This document shows positions 7,732 to 15,719 of a DNA stretch of 23,561 nucleotides, piece by piece. This DNA is from an uncultured Bacilli bacterium. Its GTDB lineage: Bacteria > Bacillota_I > Bacilli_A > RF39 > UBA660. The stretch is from assembly GCA_934163035.1 (NCBI GenBank), contig CAKPJX010000015.1:1-23561 (forward strand), written 5' to 3'. How positions within the stretch are numbered: position 1 is the first letter of the stretch; each line of letters begins with the position of its first letter. The notes below the pieces were generated by a model. The model saw only the letters and a program-made list of their open reading frames with translations. It was not told the origin of the DNA and made no database searches. The position numbers and the translations under genes were made by a program.

Positions 7732-7745
7732 GTGAATAAAATCAC
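7732..7745. promoter_or_regulatory. GTGA-N6-TCAC inverted repeat, copy B
   Basis: GTGA (7732-7735), six bases, TCAC (7742-7745), then AAAT, 73 nt upstream of the intact response regulator start. It matches the element at 2880-2893. It lies between the regulator and its divergent neighbour, where it could act on either. Confidence 0.45.
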
Positions 7746-7817
7746 AAATTATAAATATAAATACCCTTTTTATCTAATCTATGATAATATAAATGTAATT
7801 AATGAGGTGAAAACTTT

Positions 7818-8444
7818 ATGTCTAAAAAAATAATTATAATTGAAGACCAACTAATACTAAATGATATGTTAAAAAAAACTCTGTCTTCATCATTCGAAGT
7901 AGTAGCAACATCAGATGATGCCTCTACTATGTTAAATCTTTGCGATAAATATAGTCCTGATTTAGTTTTAACAGATATCTGTACTAAAAATAATTCATCT
8001 GGTATTTCTAATGGTAAAAAAGTTAAAGACAAATATGGTAATAAAATCAAAGTTTTAGCTATAACTGGTATTCCTGAAGTATCCTTCTTAAATGAAGCTA
8101 AAGCTGCTAACTTAGATGGTTTTATATATAAAAATATTGAAAGTGATGCACTACTAGTCTTTATAACACAAGTATTAAATGGTTATAAACTTTTCCCAGA
8201 TAATGTAGATTATAATGATGATAATAAATGTTTTAAGGATTTAACTGAAAAAGAGTTAAAAATTCTAACTCTTTTATGTTCTGGATATGAAAGAGAACAT
8301 ATCGCTAAAAAATTAAATATAACAACAGGAACTCTAAAAAATTATATTTCTAATATTTTAAATAAACTAGGTTTTGAAAGTATCTCTAAACTATTAGTCT
8401 TCTGTATTGGAAATGGTTATATAATACCAGAATTAGATAAATAG
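7818..8444 (+). CDS. LuxR/NarL-family response regulator (module copy B, intact)
   Basis: A 208-aa protein; ATG at 7818 with GAGGTG 8 nt upstream. The receiver domain spans ~1-120: acidic pair E9-D10, phospho-acceptor D53 in PDLVLTD, T83 in LAIT and K105 in IYKN. The LuxR-type HTH is at ~140-200 (LTEKELKIL, EREHIAKKLNITTGTLKNYI, NKLGF). Output is presumably DNA binding after phosphorylation by the adjacent HisKA_3 kinase at 8460-9596, the usual partner class. The gene is convergent with the kinase operon and divergent from the InlB pseudogene. A best guess for its target is the box shared by promoters at 2848, 6346 and 7700. A dead paralogue lies at 2960-3572, so this is the only working copy in view. 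Confidence 0.92.
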   Translation: MSKKIIIIEDQLILNDMLKKTLSSSFEVVATSDDASTMLNLCDKYSPDLVLTDICTKNNSSGISNGKKVKDKYGNKIKVLAITGIPEVSFLNEAKAANLDGFIYKNIESDALLVFITQVLNGYKLFPDNVDYNDDNKCFKDLTEKELKILTLLCSGYEREHIAKKLNITTGTLKNYISNILNKLGFESISKLLVFCIGNGYIIPELDK

Positions 8445-8467
8445 GAAATTAATCCTATTTTATTTTT
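8439..8467 (+). terminator. Terminator of the response regulator, overlapping two stop codons
   Basis: An 8-bp perfect stem (AAATAGGA at 8439-8446 with TCCTATTT at 8453-8460) is followed by TATTTTT on the plus strand. It contains the regulator's stop codon and touches the stop of the convergent kinase gene. Confidence 0.75.
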
Positions 8468-9596
8468 GCACTAATACCGTTAAAACAAAATTATCATGAG
8501 AATCTATTGTCAAATATCCACCTATATCATTTAATTTCCTTCTCATACCCTTAATACCTTCCCCTTCATTTATAAACTTATTAGGAGGTTGTCCATCATT
8601 AGTAATAGTCATTTCTAATTTTTCTAAATCCTCTTTTACCAAAATTTTAATATTCTTACTATCAGCATGTATAATCGCATTAGAAATAGCCTCTCTAATT
8701 ATTTCAAAAAAGATCAAAGCCACATCATTATCATTAGGCAACTTTCCTTTAATTTCTATATTAATACCAAACAACTTATAAACACTAATAAGTTTTTCTA
8801 ACTTAGAATTATTATCTAAATCTCTATCTTCATCTAAAAATAAATTATCAATCATAAAACTAATGTCATCTTTATCAACATCTAAATCTTTATTATTAAG
8901 ATACTGTTGAAATAATGATAATCTATGTCCTAATAAATCATGAAATTCATTTTTCAACTTCATTAAATTTTTAGTCTTCTCTATTTTCTCAAGATTATCT
9001 AAAGACTTTAAGATCTTTTTATTATTCTTATCTATATTAATATTTTGTACTTCTATTACCTCTTGTAACTTATAAATATCTGTAACATCTACCATAACTA
9101 TTTCAATATTATTAACTATATTTAACTGATAAACTTTATCCAAACATTTAATTAAATGATCACTTCTAAACTCTAATTTTAATATACTATCTATATAATT
9201 ATTCTTAATATTAAAATAATCTAATATCTTCTTCATGGTATTATTAATTAAAATTATATCCCCATCACTATTTAAAAACATAATACCATTAATATCTAAA
9301 TCAATAGCCTTCTTTACAGAAAGTATTGAAATATATTTCTTCTTTTTAATTACTGTATATATTGTTGTTATAAGTATATAAAATATTAATATAATAGATA
9401 AATAAAAATAGGAAACATCATAATACTCAGTATTTGAATAATTTAAATCCCTATAACAAACATATATACTAAAAACTAATATTATCGTTCTAATAACTCT
9501 ACTCATAATATTTTTTTCTTTTCTTAAATATAAAACTACTACATTATAAATTTCTAATATTATAAGAAAAGATAATAAACTAATAACTACTTCCAT
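8460..9596 (-). CDS. HisKA_3-type sensor histidine kinase
   Basis: A 378-aa protein starting 2 nt after the stop of the upstream sensor gene (SD GAGAGGAT). It has three hydrophobic segments in residues 1-83, a PAS-like region at ~90-175 (GIMFLNSDGDIILIN), a coiled linker, the dimerisation/phospho-acceptor box EFHDLLGHRLS with His219, then a GHKL ATPase: N-box EIIREAISNAIIHAD (298-312), NDGQPP (333-338) and GEGIKGMRRKL (345-355). This is the NarX/DegS-like class that phosphorylates LuxR-type regulators, and such a regulator is encoded 15 nt away in convergent orientation. It has little extracytoplasmic sequence, so stimulus reception is probably intramembrane or borrowed from the 7TM partner encoded just upstream. 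The pairing is inference from family and context. Confidence 0.9.
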   Translation of the reverse strand: MEVVISLLSFLIILEIYNVVVLYLRKEKNIMSRVIRTIILVFSIYVCYRDLNYSNTEYYDVSYFYLSIILIFYILITTIYTVIKKKKYISILSVKKAIDLDINGIMFLNSDGDIILINNTMKKILDYFNIKNNYIDSILKLEFRSDHLIKCLDKVYQLNIVNNIEIVMVDVTDIYKLQEVIEVQNINIDKNNKKILKSLDNLEKIEKTKNLMKLKNEFHDLLGHRLSLFQQYLNNKDLDVDKDDISFMIDNLFLDEDRDLDNNSKLEKLISVYKLFGINIEIKGKLPNDNDVALIFFEIIREAISNAIIHADSKNIKILVKEDLEKLEMTITNDGQPPNKFINEGEGIKGMRRKLNDIGGYLTIDSHDNFVLTVLVQK

Positions 9597-9598
9597 AA

Positions 9599-11086
9599 TT
9601 ATATCCTCTCTTTAATAGTAAAACTAAGATTAACATCATTATCATAGTCCTCTTCTGTTATTACTATATTTTTATCTAAAATTAATTTATCTTTAATTTT
9701 TTGATCACCTTCAACCATAATATTTATCTTTATAGTAGCCTTATCTTTTTTTATAAATATCATAATATTAGTATTATTAATATTTTCTATAACATTAAAT
9801 ATTACTTCATAAATAGTTGCCATTATAAAACTATCAATCTTCATCTTATTAACAATAACTTCTCCATTAATACCAAAAACAAGACCATCATCTAATAATT
9901 CTTTTACAACTAATTTAATACCAACTTCATTATAAATATCATCATTAAATTCTGATATTATTAAAAAACTCTTTCTTTTACAATAAGCTATTAATAACTT
10001 TATTTTTTCTAAATCATCTCTATTTATATCTTTTTTATCTAATATTTTCTTAATATTTTCTCTTTTATCATTTAAGCTATCTTCTAATTTTATAATAATT
10101 TCTTTTCTTAAATTAATCTTATATAATTCTTTTTTAATTTTCTCTTCTTTCTTTAAACCATCTTGTTGTAATAATAATTTTTTTTGTTTTTTAGAAATCA
10201 ATTTTCTATATTTATTCAACTTACTAATATCTTTTTTAAATATTACATAACTATCTTTATTTTTCTTAATATTATAAATAACATCATTATCTTTATAAGT
10301 ATCTTTTACACATCCATTTTTAATATCTAATAAAATATTATTATCTAATACCGAAAAAGCTTTAGTTTTATAAATAGTAGTTCCATCCAATGAAATAATC
10401 ATCATATTCAATCTAGAATTTTCAAAAGTCTTTATATATTTAGAATTATTAGGTATTAGATTTAGATATAACATCAATTCTATTCCTAAACAAATTAAAG
10501 TACTTAAAATAATAGTTAAATTACTACTTCTAAATACTGGAATACCCATAACATAAAAGACAGTATATAATAATCCTCCTAAAAGTAATAAAAGCGGTAA
10601 AAAGGCTTTAAAATCCCTTTTAATTTTAAATCTATCTATAACTAAATTGATCATACCATTTCCAAGTAAATAAAATATCCATATACATATCAAATAATAA
10701 CCATAATAATGTTTATAAGAATCAAAGTGATCTATTCCATTATAAAATCTAAAAACAAACTGATGCCAATCATTAGAAATAACCATTAAAAATAATATAA
10801 TAGATACAGTAATAATAAAAATCTTTCTACTTTTATTAAGTCTACCAGAAATCATATTACTACACATATAAAAAGCTACTGGAATAAAAATTAATGGTAC
10901 ATAGTACAAGTACCAAAATATTCTTTGTAAATCCAAACTAACTACACTTTTATTAATTCTAACTAAAACCCAAAATACAATTAATAAACCAATCCACATT
11001 ACATATTTTTTAGTTTTTTTATCATATAGTTTATAATATAGTTTTAAAACCCATAGTGTAAAAAAGACTCCATAAAGTAAAGTCAT
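9599..11086 (-). CDS. Seven-TM sensor with degenerate kinase-like C-terminus
   Basis: A 495-aa protein. I start at the ATG at 11086 (GGAGG 8 nt upstream); a GTG at 11110 would add eight residues. Seven hydrophobic helices in residues ~1-215 match the N-terminal 7TM histidine kinase region (IFWYLYYVPLIFIPVAFYMC, YYGYYLICIWIFYLLGNG). A short PAS-like part and a Lys-rich coiled coil (~280-350) follow. The last ~120 residues resemble a GHKL domain with an N-box-like segment (ATIYEVIFNVIENINN), but there is no phospho-accepting His box and no DxG/GxG nucleotide-lid motif, so I expect no kinase activity. It is co-transcribed with the intact kinase downstream (2-nt gap) and most likely supplies sensing through a heteromeric complex. 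A weakened stand-alone kinase is the alternative. Confidence 0.75.
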   Translation of the reverse strand: MTLLYGVFFTLWVLKLYYKLYDKKTKKYVMWIGLLIVFWVLVRINKSVVSLDLQRIFWYLYYVPLIFIPVAFYMCSNMISGRLNKSRKIFIITVSIILFLMVISNDWHQFVFRFYNGIDHFDSYKHYYGYYLICIWIFYLLGNGMINLVIDRFKIKRDFKAFLPLLLLLGGLLYTVFYVMGIPVFRSSNLTIILSTLICLGIELMLYLNLIPNNSKYIKTFENSRLNMMIISLDGTTIYKTKAFSVLDNNILLDIKNGCVKDTYKDNDVIYNIKKNKDSYVIFKKDISKLNKYRKLISKKQKKLLLQQDGLKKEEKIKKELYKINLRKEIIIKLEDSLNDKRENIKKILDKKDINRDDLEKIKLLIAYCKRKSFLIISEFNDDIYNEVGIKLVVKELLDDGLVFGINGEVIVNKMKIDSFIMATIYEVIFNVIENINNTNIMIFIKKDKATIKINIMVEGDQKIKDKLILDKNIVITEEDYDNDVNLSFTIKERI

Positions 11087-11137
11087 TTGATTTGCCTCCA
11101 CATCTATCACCTACCAATAAGATAGCATATACTAGGA

Positions 11138-11169
11138 CAAAATAAAATACTTAAGATAACCTAAGTATT
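11138..11169 (-). terminator. Terminator of the nine-gene exporter operon
   Basis: A perfect 8-bp stem (AATACTTA / TAAGTATT, 11162-11169 with 11146-11153) is followed by TTATTTTG on the minus strand. It overlaps the stop codon of the HAD gene and separates the operon from the sensor genes. Confidence 0.7.
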
Positions 11170-11977
11170 ATATTTCTTCATTAATAATTTTTCTAATCGC
11201 TAAAGCTACTCCTCCAGCATCACACTTACTCGTTATAAGATCAGCTTTTATTTTTAATTCATCATAAGCATCCTCTGTTGCGATATTAAACCCTTCATCA
11301 AAAAACATTGAAAGATCATTTAAATCATTACCTATTCTAACTGTATCAGATAATTTAATTTTCAAAATATCACACAAGTTTTTAACTCCACATCCCTTAT
11401 TAATACCAGGCATTGTTATATTTAACCAATAACTATTTTCTACATAACTATCATCATATAAAGATCTAGACTTATTAATAACAACTACATCTTCTAATTT
11501 ATTAATTTCATCCTCTAATGCTAATATATTATCTTTTATATCAGAAGTAACAATAAGCTGTGTAGTATAATTATCTTCACATAATTTCTTATCTAATTTA
11601 GAAAATAATCTTTGAATATTAGAACTATTAGGATCAATACTTGCATAGTCATAATCTATTCCTGTTATAACTAGTTTAGTATTCATATTTTTACATAAAT
11701 CATATACCTTTTTTATACTACTATAATCAATACCATTACTATATAAAACTTTATTACTTATAAGATCATATATAATAGAACCATTATTAGAAATAATATA
11801 TCTTATTTTCTTAAACTTATCCGCAATATATCTAGTATAAGCAACACTTCTTCCACTAACTAAAACAAATTCTCCTCCAAGTTCTATATACTTATTTATA
11901 GCATCTATATTTTGAGGAGTTATCTCTCCTTTTGTTGCTAAAGTACCATCTATATCACAAAAAACTATTTTCTTCAT
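11168..11977 (-). CDS. Cof-type HAD-IIB sugar-phosphate phosphatase
   Basis: A 269-aa protein starting at the ATG at 11977 (SD GAGGT); the longer frame from 12028 overlaps the upstream permease gene. HAD motifs in order: DIDGTL near the N-terminus (nucleophile and acid/base Asp), VSGRS (motif II), the Lys of INKGCGVK (motif III) and RIGNDLNDLSMF (motif IV). An alpha/beta cap lies between motifs II and III, as in Cof/YidA proteins that dephosphorylate sugar phosphates and similar metabolites. The exact substrate cannot be read from sequence. It is the last gene of the exporter operon, 22 nt after the permease stop; a functional link to the exporters is not obvious. Confidence 0.88.
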   Translation of the reverse strand: MKKIVFCDIDGTLATKGEITPQNIDAINKYIELGGEFVLVSGRSVAYTRYIADKFKKIRYIISNNGSIIYDLISNKVLYSNGIDYSSIKKVYDLCKNMNTKLVITGIDYDYASIDPNSSNIQRLFSKLDKKLCEDNYTTQLIVTSDIKDNILALEDEINKLEDVVVINKSRSLYDDSYVENSYWLNITMPGINKGCGVKNLCDILKIKLSDTVRIGNDLNDLSMFFDEGFNIATEDAYDELKIKADLITSKCDAGGVALAIRKIINEEI

Positions 11978-11999
11978 ATTATATACCTCACTTATAATA

Positions 12000-13139
12000 T
12001 TATATACTTCTTTTTTCCTTAGAGGCAATATTATTAACTACTATAAAAACTAGTGAAAAACCAATAAGAACTAAAGAATTAATAATTACAGGTCTAATAT
12101 TGTTAAAATTAATAAATTCCATATTAGCTAATAATTCATTTGAATTAATATACCAATAAGATGGTAAAACATGAGCAATCTTTAATACTGATTCTGGTAA
12201 ATACATAACCGGAATAAAAGCTCCACATAAAAAGGCTGATCCAAGTGCTAAAACATTTACTATACCAGATATGGCTCCTTTATTACTGACTAAAGTAGAG
12301 ATTAAAAGAGCCATTGTCAAAGAACAGAAAGTAAAGATAAAAGTATTAATTGCAAATAATAAACCTCGAACAGTAAGTATTTCACCCTTAAATAAACAAA
12401 TACCTAAAACTACATATAAAAGCCAAACAAGAGTAGCATAAATAAAACTAGCCTTTAATATTAACCTATTATGTCTTCTATAATCCATACTACTAACAAC
12501 TATTCTTCTACTAATATTTTTATCATGAAAACTTGATAAGACTGTACAAATAATAAATATAACAACAGCCATAATACTATAACTAGCAAAATTAAAGTAA
12601 CGACAAACATGAGAAATAGCATCAACATTTAATTTAGAAGCTACTGAAACTTCACTTTTTTTAGCTAAACTATTATTAATAGAAATAATTAAATCACTGT
12701 CTCTTAGACCACTTTTTACATAAAAGTTTTGTACTTTAATATACTTTTCTAAAATCATTTGTGCCAGTGAAGAATCATAATTATTTGCACTCTTAATATC
12801 AAGAGTTATCTCTTCCCCATTTAAAATCTTCTCACTATACTGTTCTGGTATATAAATAACATAAGAAGCATCTCTGTAAAATAATGCATCATTTATTTTA
12901 TCCTCATTATTATCCACTTTAATTATATTAGTATTATCATTTAAATAATCAACCAAGTTTTTAGAAAGAGCTCCCCTATCATCATCAACAACTATAATAT
13001 CTGGTTTACTATCAGTAAATGTCATATCATCATTAACAGTTGTATTTATACCACCAAATGCTATAAGCATAACAGTATATAAAATAATCATTCCCCTATA
13101 TTTATATAGTACTTTCCAAAAAGTTTTAAATACTGTCAT
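12000..13139 (-). CDS. ABC-2 type exporter permease (second of a pair)
   Basis: A 379-aa protein; ATG at 13139 preceded by AAGGAGGCAAAGGT and overlapping the end of the previous permease gene by 14 nt. One N-terminal TM helix is followed by a ~150-residue extracytoplasmic domain (PDIIVVDDDRGALSKNL, EQYSEKILNGEEITLDI), then five to six TM helices from ~185 to the end. This is the ABC2_membrane_3 architecture, and the LNVDAISH and YLPESVLKIAHVLPSYWY segments are typical of Bacillus-type efflux permeases. With the neighbour at 13126-14289 it should form the membrane part of an exporter driven by the ATPase at 14289-15227. The substrate is unknown: drug, peptide or envelope component. Confidence 0.88.
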   Translation of the reverse strand: MTVFKTFWKVLYKYRGMIILYTVMLIAFGGINTTVNDDMTFTDSKPDIIVVDDDRGALSKNLVDYLNDNTNIIKVDNNEDKINDALFYRDASYVIYIPEQYSEKILNGEEITLDIKSANNYDSSLAQMILEKYIKVQNFYVKSGLRDSDLIISINNSLAKKSEVSVASKLNVDAISHVCRYFNFASYSIMAVVIFIICTVLSSFHDKNISRRIVVSSMDYRRHNRLILKASFIYATLVWLLYVVLGICLFKGEILTVRGLLFAINTFIFTFCSLTMALLISTLVSNKGAISGIVNVLALGSAFLCGAFIPVMYLPESVLKIAHVLPSYWYINSNELLANMEFINFNNIRPVIINSLVLIGFSLVFIVVNNIASKEKRSI

Positions 13140-14289
13140 ACCTTTGCCTCCTTAACTTATAATAAGATATTAAAAGCATTAAAATAGAAAACATCAATAA
13201 ACTTATAATATTAAAGTAATATCTATTCAAAGTATTATAATAATATAAAGCATAAAAACCATCCGTTATCATATTAGCCGGATTAATTAAATTTAAGATT
13301 GGAACATTTTTATCAATTATATATTTCATTGTAATTCCCATCATTCCAGATAAGAAACACCATGCCATAACAACAGATATCAAAACACCAGTCTTTGTAT
13401 TTTCACTAAATTTGAAGAATGTCGCAATAAAGACTCCTAAAGATAACCCAGCCAAAGATCCAACTGCAATTAAAAGTAATACTAATCCCCAATTAGAACC
13501 ATAGTCCACTCCTAAAACAAAAACAGTATATATAAACAACAACAATACCCCAATAATCTGAACAATATAACTAGCTAAAAAACTTCCTAAAAGCATTGCC
13601 TTCTTATTAATTGGACTAATACTTATTCTCTTTCCCTCACTAGTCATATTAGCTAATCTACTATTAGTAACAGTTAAAGAAATTATCGCTCCATATAAAC
13701 AAGCCATAGCTAATAAAGTATAATATTCAATCATAGTATAACTTAAATTGGTACTAGAAATATCATTAAACTTAACACTACTATTATTAATTAATTTAAA
13801 AGTATTACTATATATTTTTTGATAGTCACTGATATTTCTAAATTTCCTATTAGCCATAACCCCATCAACTATTTCCTGATAACTACTAATCTCATCAACT
13901 ACAAATCTAAGTACTGTCTCATTTACCCCAGATGAATTAACAAATATTTTAATATCATCCCCAGTAAAATATAAATAACCAACTATCTTATTATCTTCAA
14001 GTAACTTCTTAGACTTATCTAAACTACCATATTTAATATTAAATAATTGATTTTTACTATTTTTATTACCTAACTCCTTAAATGCTGATGCAAATAACTT
14101 ATTATTTACAAATTCACTATTATCAACAACAGCTATATCTATAACATCTAATTTTTCTTTATTTTCGATATTAGAAAAAGCTAATTTAAAAAATGTCCCC
14201 AATAATATTGGAAAAATAAAAGTCCAAAACAATAACATTTTATTTTTTAATAAACACCTAAAAGTATATTTAAAATTATGTAAAAACAT
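13126..14289 (-). CDS. ABC-2 type exporter permease (first of a pair)
   Basis: A 387-aa protein whose ATG at 14289 shares one base with the ATPase stop (TAATG), so the two are translationally coupled. It has the same plan as its neighbour: one N-terminal TM helix (LLFWTFIFPILLGTFFKLAF), a long outside domain with the IAVVDNSEFVNNKL signature, then a bundle of about six TM helices (LLAMACLYGAIISL, SLAGLSLGVFIATFF, LSGMMGITMKYII). Two different half-size permeases with one ATPase indicate a heterodimeric exporter. No substrate-specific feature is visible. Confidence 0.88.
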   Translation of the reverse strand: MFLHNFKYTFRCLLKNKMLLFWTFIFPILLGTFFKLAFSNIENKEKLDVIDIAVVDNSEFVNNKLFASAFKELGNKNSKNQLFNIKYGSLDKSKKLLEDNKIVGYLYFTGDDIKIFVNSSGVNETVLRFVVDEISSYQEIVDGVMANRKFRNISDYQKIYSNTFKLINNSSVKFNDISSTNLSYTMIEYYTLLAMACLYGAIISLTVTNSRLANMTSEGKRISISPINKKAMLLGSFLASYIVQIIGVLLLFIYTVFVLGVDYGSNWGLVLLLIAVGSLAGLSLGVFIATFFKFSENTKTGVLISVVMAWCFLSGMMGITMKYIIDKNVPILNLINPANMITDGFYALYYYNTLNRYYFNIISLLMFSILMLLISYYKLRRQRYDSI

Positions 14290-15227
14290 TAGTCTCTTAA
14301 TTCCTTTCCAGTTAGTTCAAGGAATACATCATTTAAAGTTGGTCTTTCAGAAAATATTTTACTATAAGTTATTTTCTCATCTTCTAAAAAATCAATAAGT
14401 TTTTTTAGATTATTATTACCCTTCTTATATGTAACAATAAGTGTATTATTATTTAAAATAGCTTCATCTACTGTTTTAATCTTTTTTATTTTTTCTAAAA
14501 TATCTGGATCTATATTATATACTTCTACTGTTATTTTTTCTTCTATCTTAGCCAAATCTTTTAATTCTTCTAATGTTCCACTCGCTAGTATTCCACCTTT
14601 ATCTAGAATTATTATTCTATCACATAGTATCTCTACTTCTTCCATATAGTGAGTTGTATATAGAATAGTAGCTCCACCATCTCTTAGTTTTTTTATACCA
14701 TCTAAGATATTATTTCTACTCTGAGGATCAACTGCTACTGTAGGTTCATCTAAAAATATTAGTTTTGGTTTATGGGCAATACCACAAGCTATATTAAGTC
14801 TTCTTAAAAGTCCACCAGATAATTGTTTTGGATAAAATTTCTTAAAATCTGCAAGTCCTACTAAGTTAATAGCATCTTCAACGTACTTACTTCTTAATTT
14901 TTTATTCCTAATATATAGTCCACAAAAATAATCAATATTATCATAAACTGTTAACTCTTCAAATAAAGCAATTTCTTGAAATATAACACCTATCTTACTT
15001 TTAATATCATAAGAGTCCGGAGTCATTTTCCTACCAAATATTTTAATATCACCACTCTGAAATTTTAATAGTGATAATAAACAATTAATTGTTGTTGTCT
15101 TTCCAGAACCATTTGGTCCAAGTAAACCTAAAATTTCTCCTTCATGAACTTCAAAAGATAAATTATTAACCGCTACTAAATCTTTATACTTTTTAGTTAA
15201 TCCTTCTACTTTAATTACATTCTTCAT
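14289..15227 (-). CDS. ABC exporter ATPase, DrrA-like
   Basis: A 312-aa protein. I use the ATG at 15227 (GGAGG, 5 nt spacing); the longer frame from 15257 runs back into the YbaK gene. Walker A GPNGSGKT at 37-44, Q-loop VIFQE, signature LSGGLLRRLNIA, Walker B LIFLDEPT with D-loop AVDPQS, and the switch His in TTHYME. A ~90-residue C-terminal extension (ITVEVYNIDPD, LNDVFLELTGKELRD) is typical of DrrA/antibiotic-exporter ATPases. It drives the two permeases encoded directly downstream. Start and stop are spaced 10 nt from YbaK and overlap the permease by one base, so all are one transcript. Confidence 0.92.
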   Translation of the reverse strand: MKNVIKVEGLTKKYKDLVAVNNLSFEVHEGEILGLLGPNGSGKTTTINCLLSLLKFQSGDIKIFGRKMTPDSYDIKSKIGVIFQEIALFEELTVYDNIDYFCGLYIRNKKLRSKYVEDAINLVGLADFKKFYPKQLSGGLLRRLNIACGIAHKPKLIFLDEPTVAVDPQSRNNILDGIKKLRDGGATILYTTHYMEEVEILCDRIIILDKGGILASGTLEELKDLAKIEEKITVEVYNIDPDILEKIKKIKTVDEAILNNNTLIVTYKKGNNNLKKLIDFLEDEKITYSKIFSERPTLNDVFLELTGKELRD

Positions 15228-15237
15228 ATATCCTCCA

Positions 15238-15705
15238 TTACATATCCTTACAAACATCTACCCAACCTTTTATATTAGAAATCCTCTCTAATTCATCAAC
15301 TGTTAACTTAACTCCACTATTAGAGCTACCACAAGCTGGATAAACATTTTCTAATCTTTTTAGTGATTTATCTAAATAAACCTCTACTCCATCATTAATA
15401 CCAAACGGACAAACACCACCAGCCTCATGACCAATAATTTCTGAAAGCATCTCTACTGGAGCCATTTTAGCTTTTACAGAAAATTCTTCCTTATATTTAT
15501 GATTATCAATTTTAGAAGTACCAGCTACTACAATCAATATAGGCTTATCACCTACTAAGAATGATAATGTTTTACCAATCTCTTCTTCCATACATCCAAT
15601 CGCAATCGCTGCTTCTCTTACTGTCTTAGAAGAAATAGGAAACTCCATAACTCTATCTTCAAAGCCAAATTCTTTTAAATACTCTTTTGCCCTTTTTAAT
15701 GACAT
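15238..15705 (-). CDS. YbaK/ProX-type aminoacyl-tRNA deacylase
   Basis: A 155-aa protein, the full length of the YbaK/EbsC family; ATG at 15705 with GAGGTGGTAGT upstream. Family marks: GKTLSFLVG, VVAGTSKIDNHKYKEEF, GHEAGGVCPFG and YPACGSSNSGVKL. These enzymes hydrolyse mischarged tRNAs (Cys-tRNA-Pro, Ala-tRNA-Pro and others); which one this protein edits cannot be told from sequence. It sits inside an exporter operon, 14 nt after one permease stop and 10 nt before the next ATPase start, an unusual place for a translation-quality gene. Confidence 0.9.
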   Translation of the reverse strand: MSLKRAKEYLKEFGFEDRVMEFPISSKTVREAAIAIGCMEEEIGKTLSFLVGDKPILIVVAGTSKIDNHKYKEEFSVKAKMAPVEMLSEIIGHEAGGVCPFGINDGVEVYLDKSLKRLENVYPACGSSNSGVKLTVDELERISNIKGWVDVCKDM

Positions 15706-15719
15706 ACTACCACCTCTAA

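Noticed and set aside
7799..8050. Minus-strand frame opposite the response regulator
   Set aside because: Shadow of a gene with all receiver and HTH motifs on the plus strand.
9701..9895. Plus-strand 64-codon frame inside the 7TM sensor gene
   Set aside because: Antisense shadow in very AT-rich sequence, Asn/Ile/Tyr-rich, no SD.
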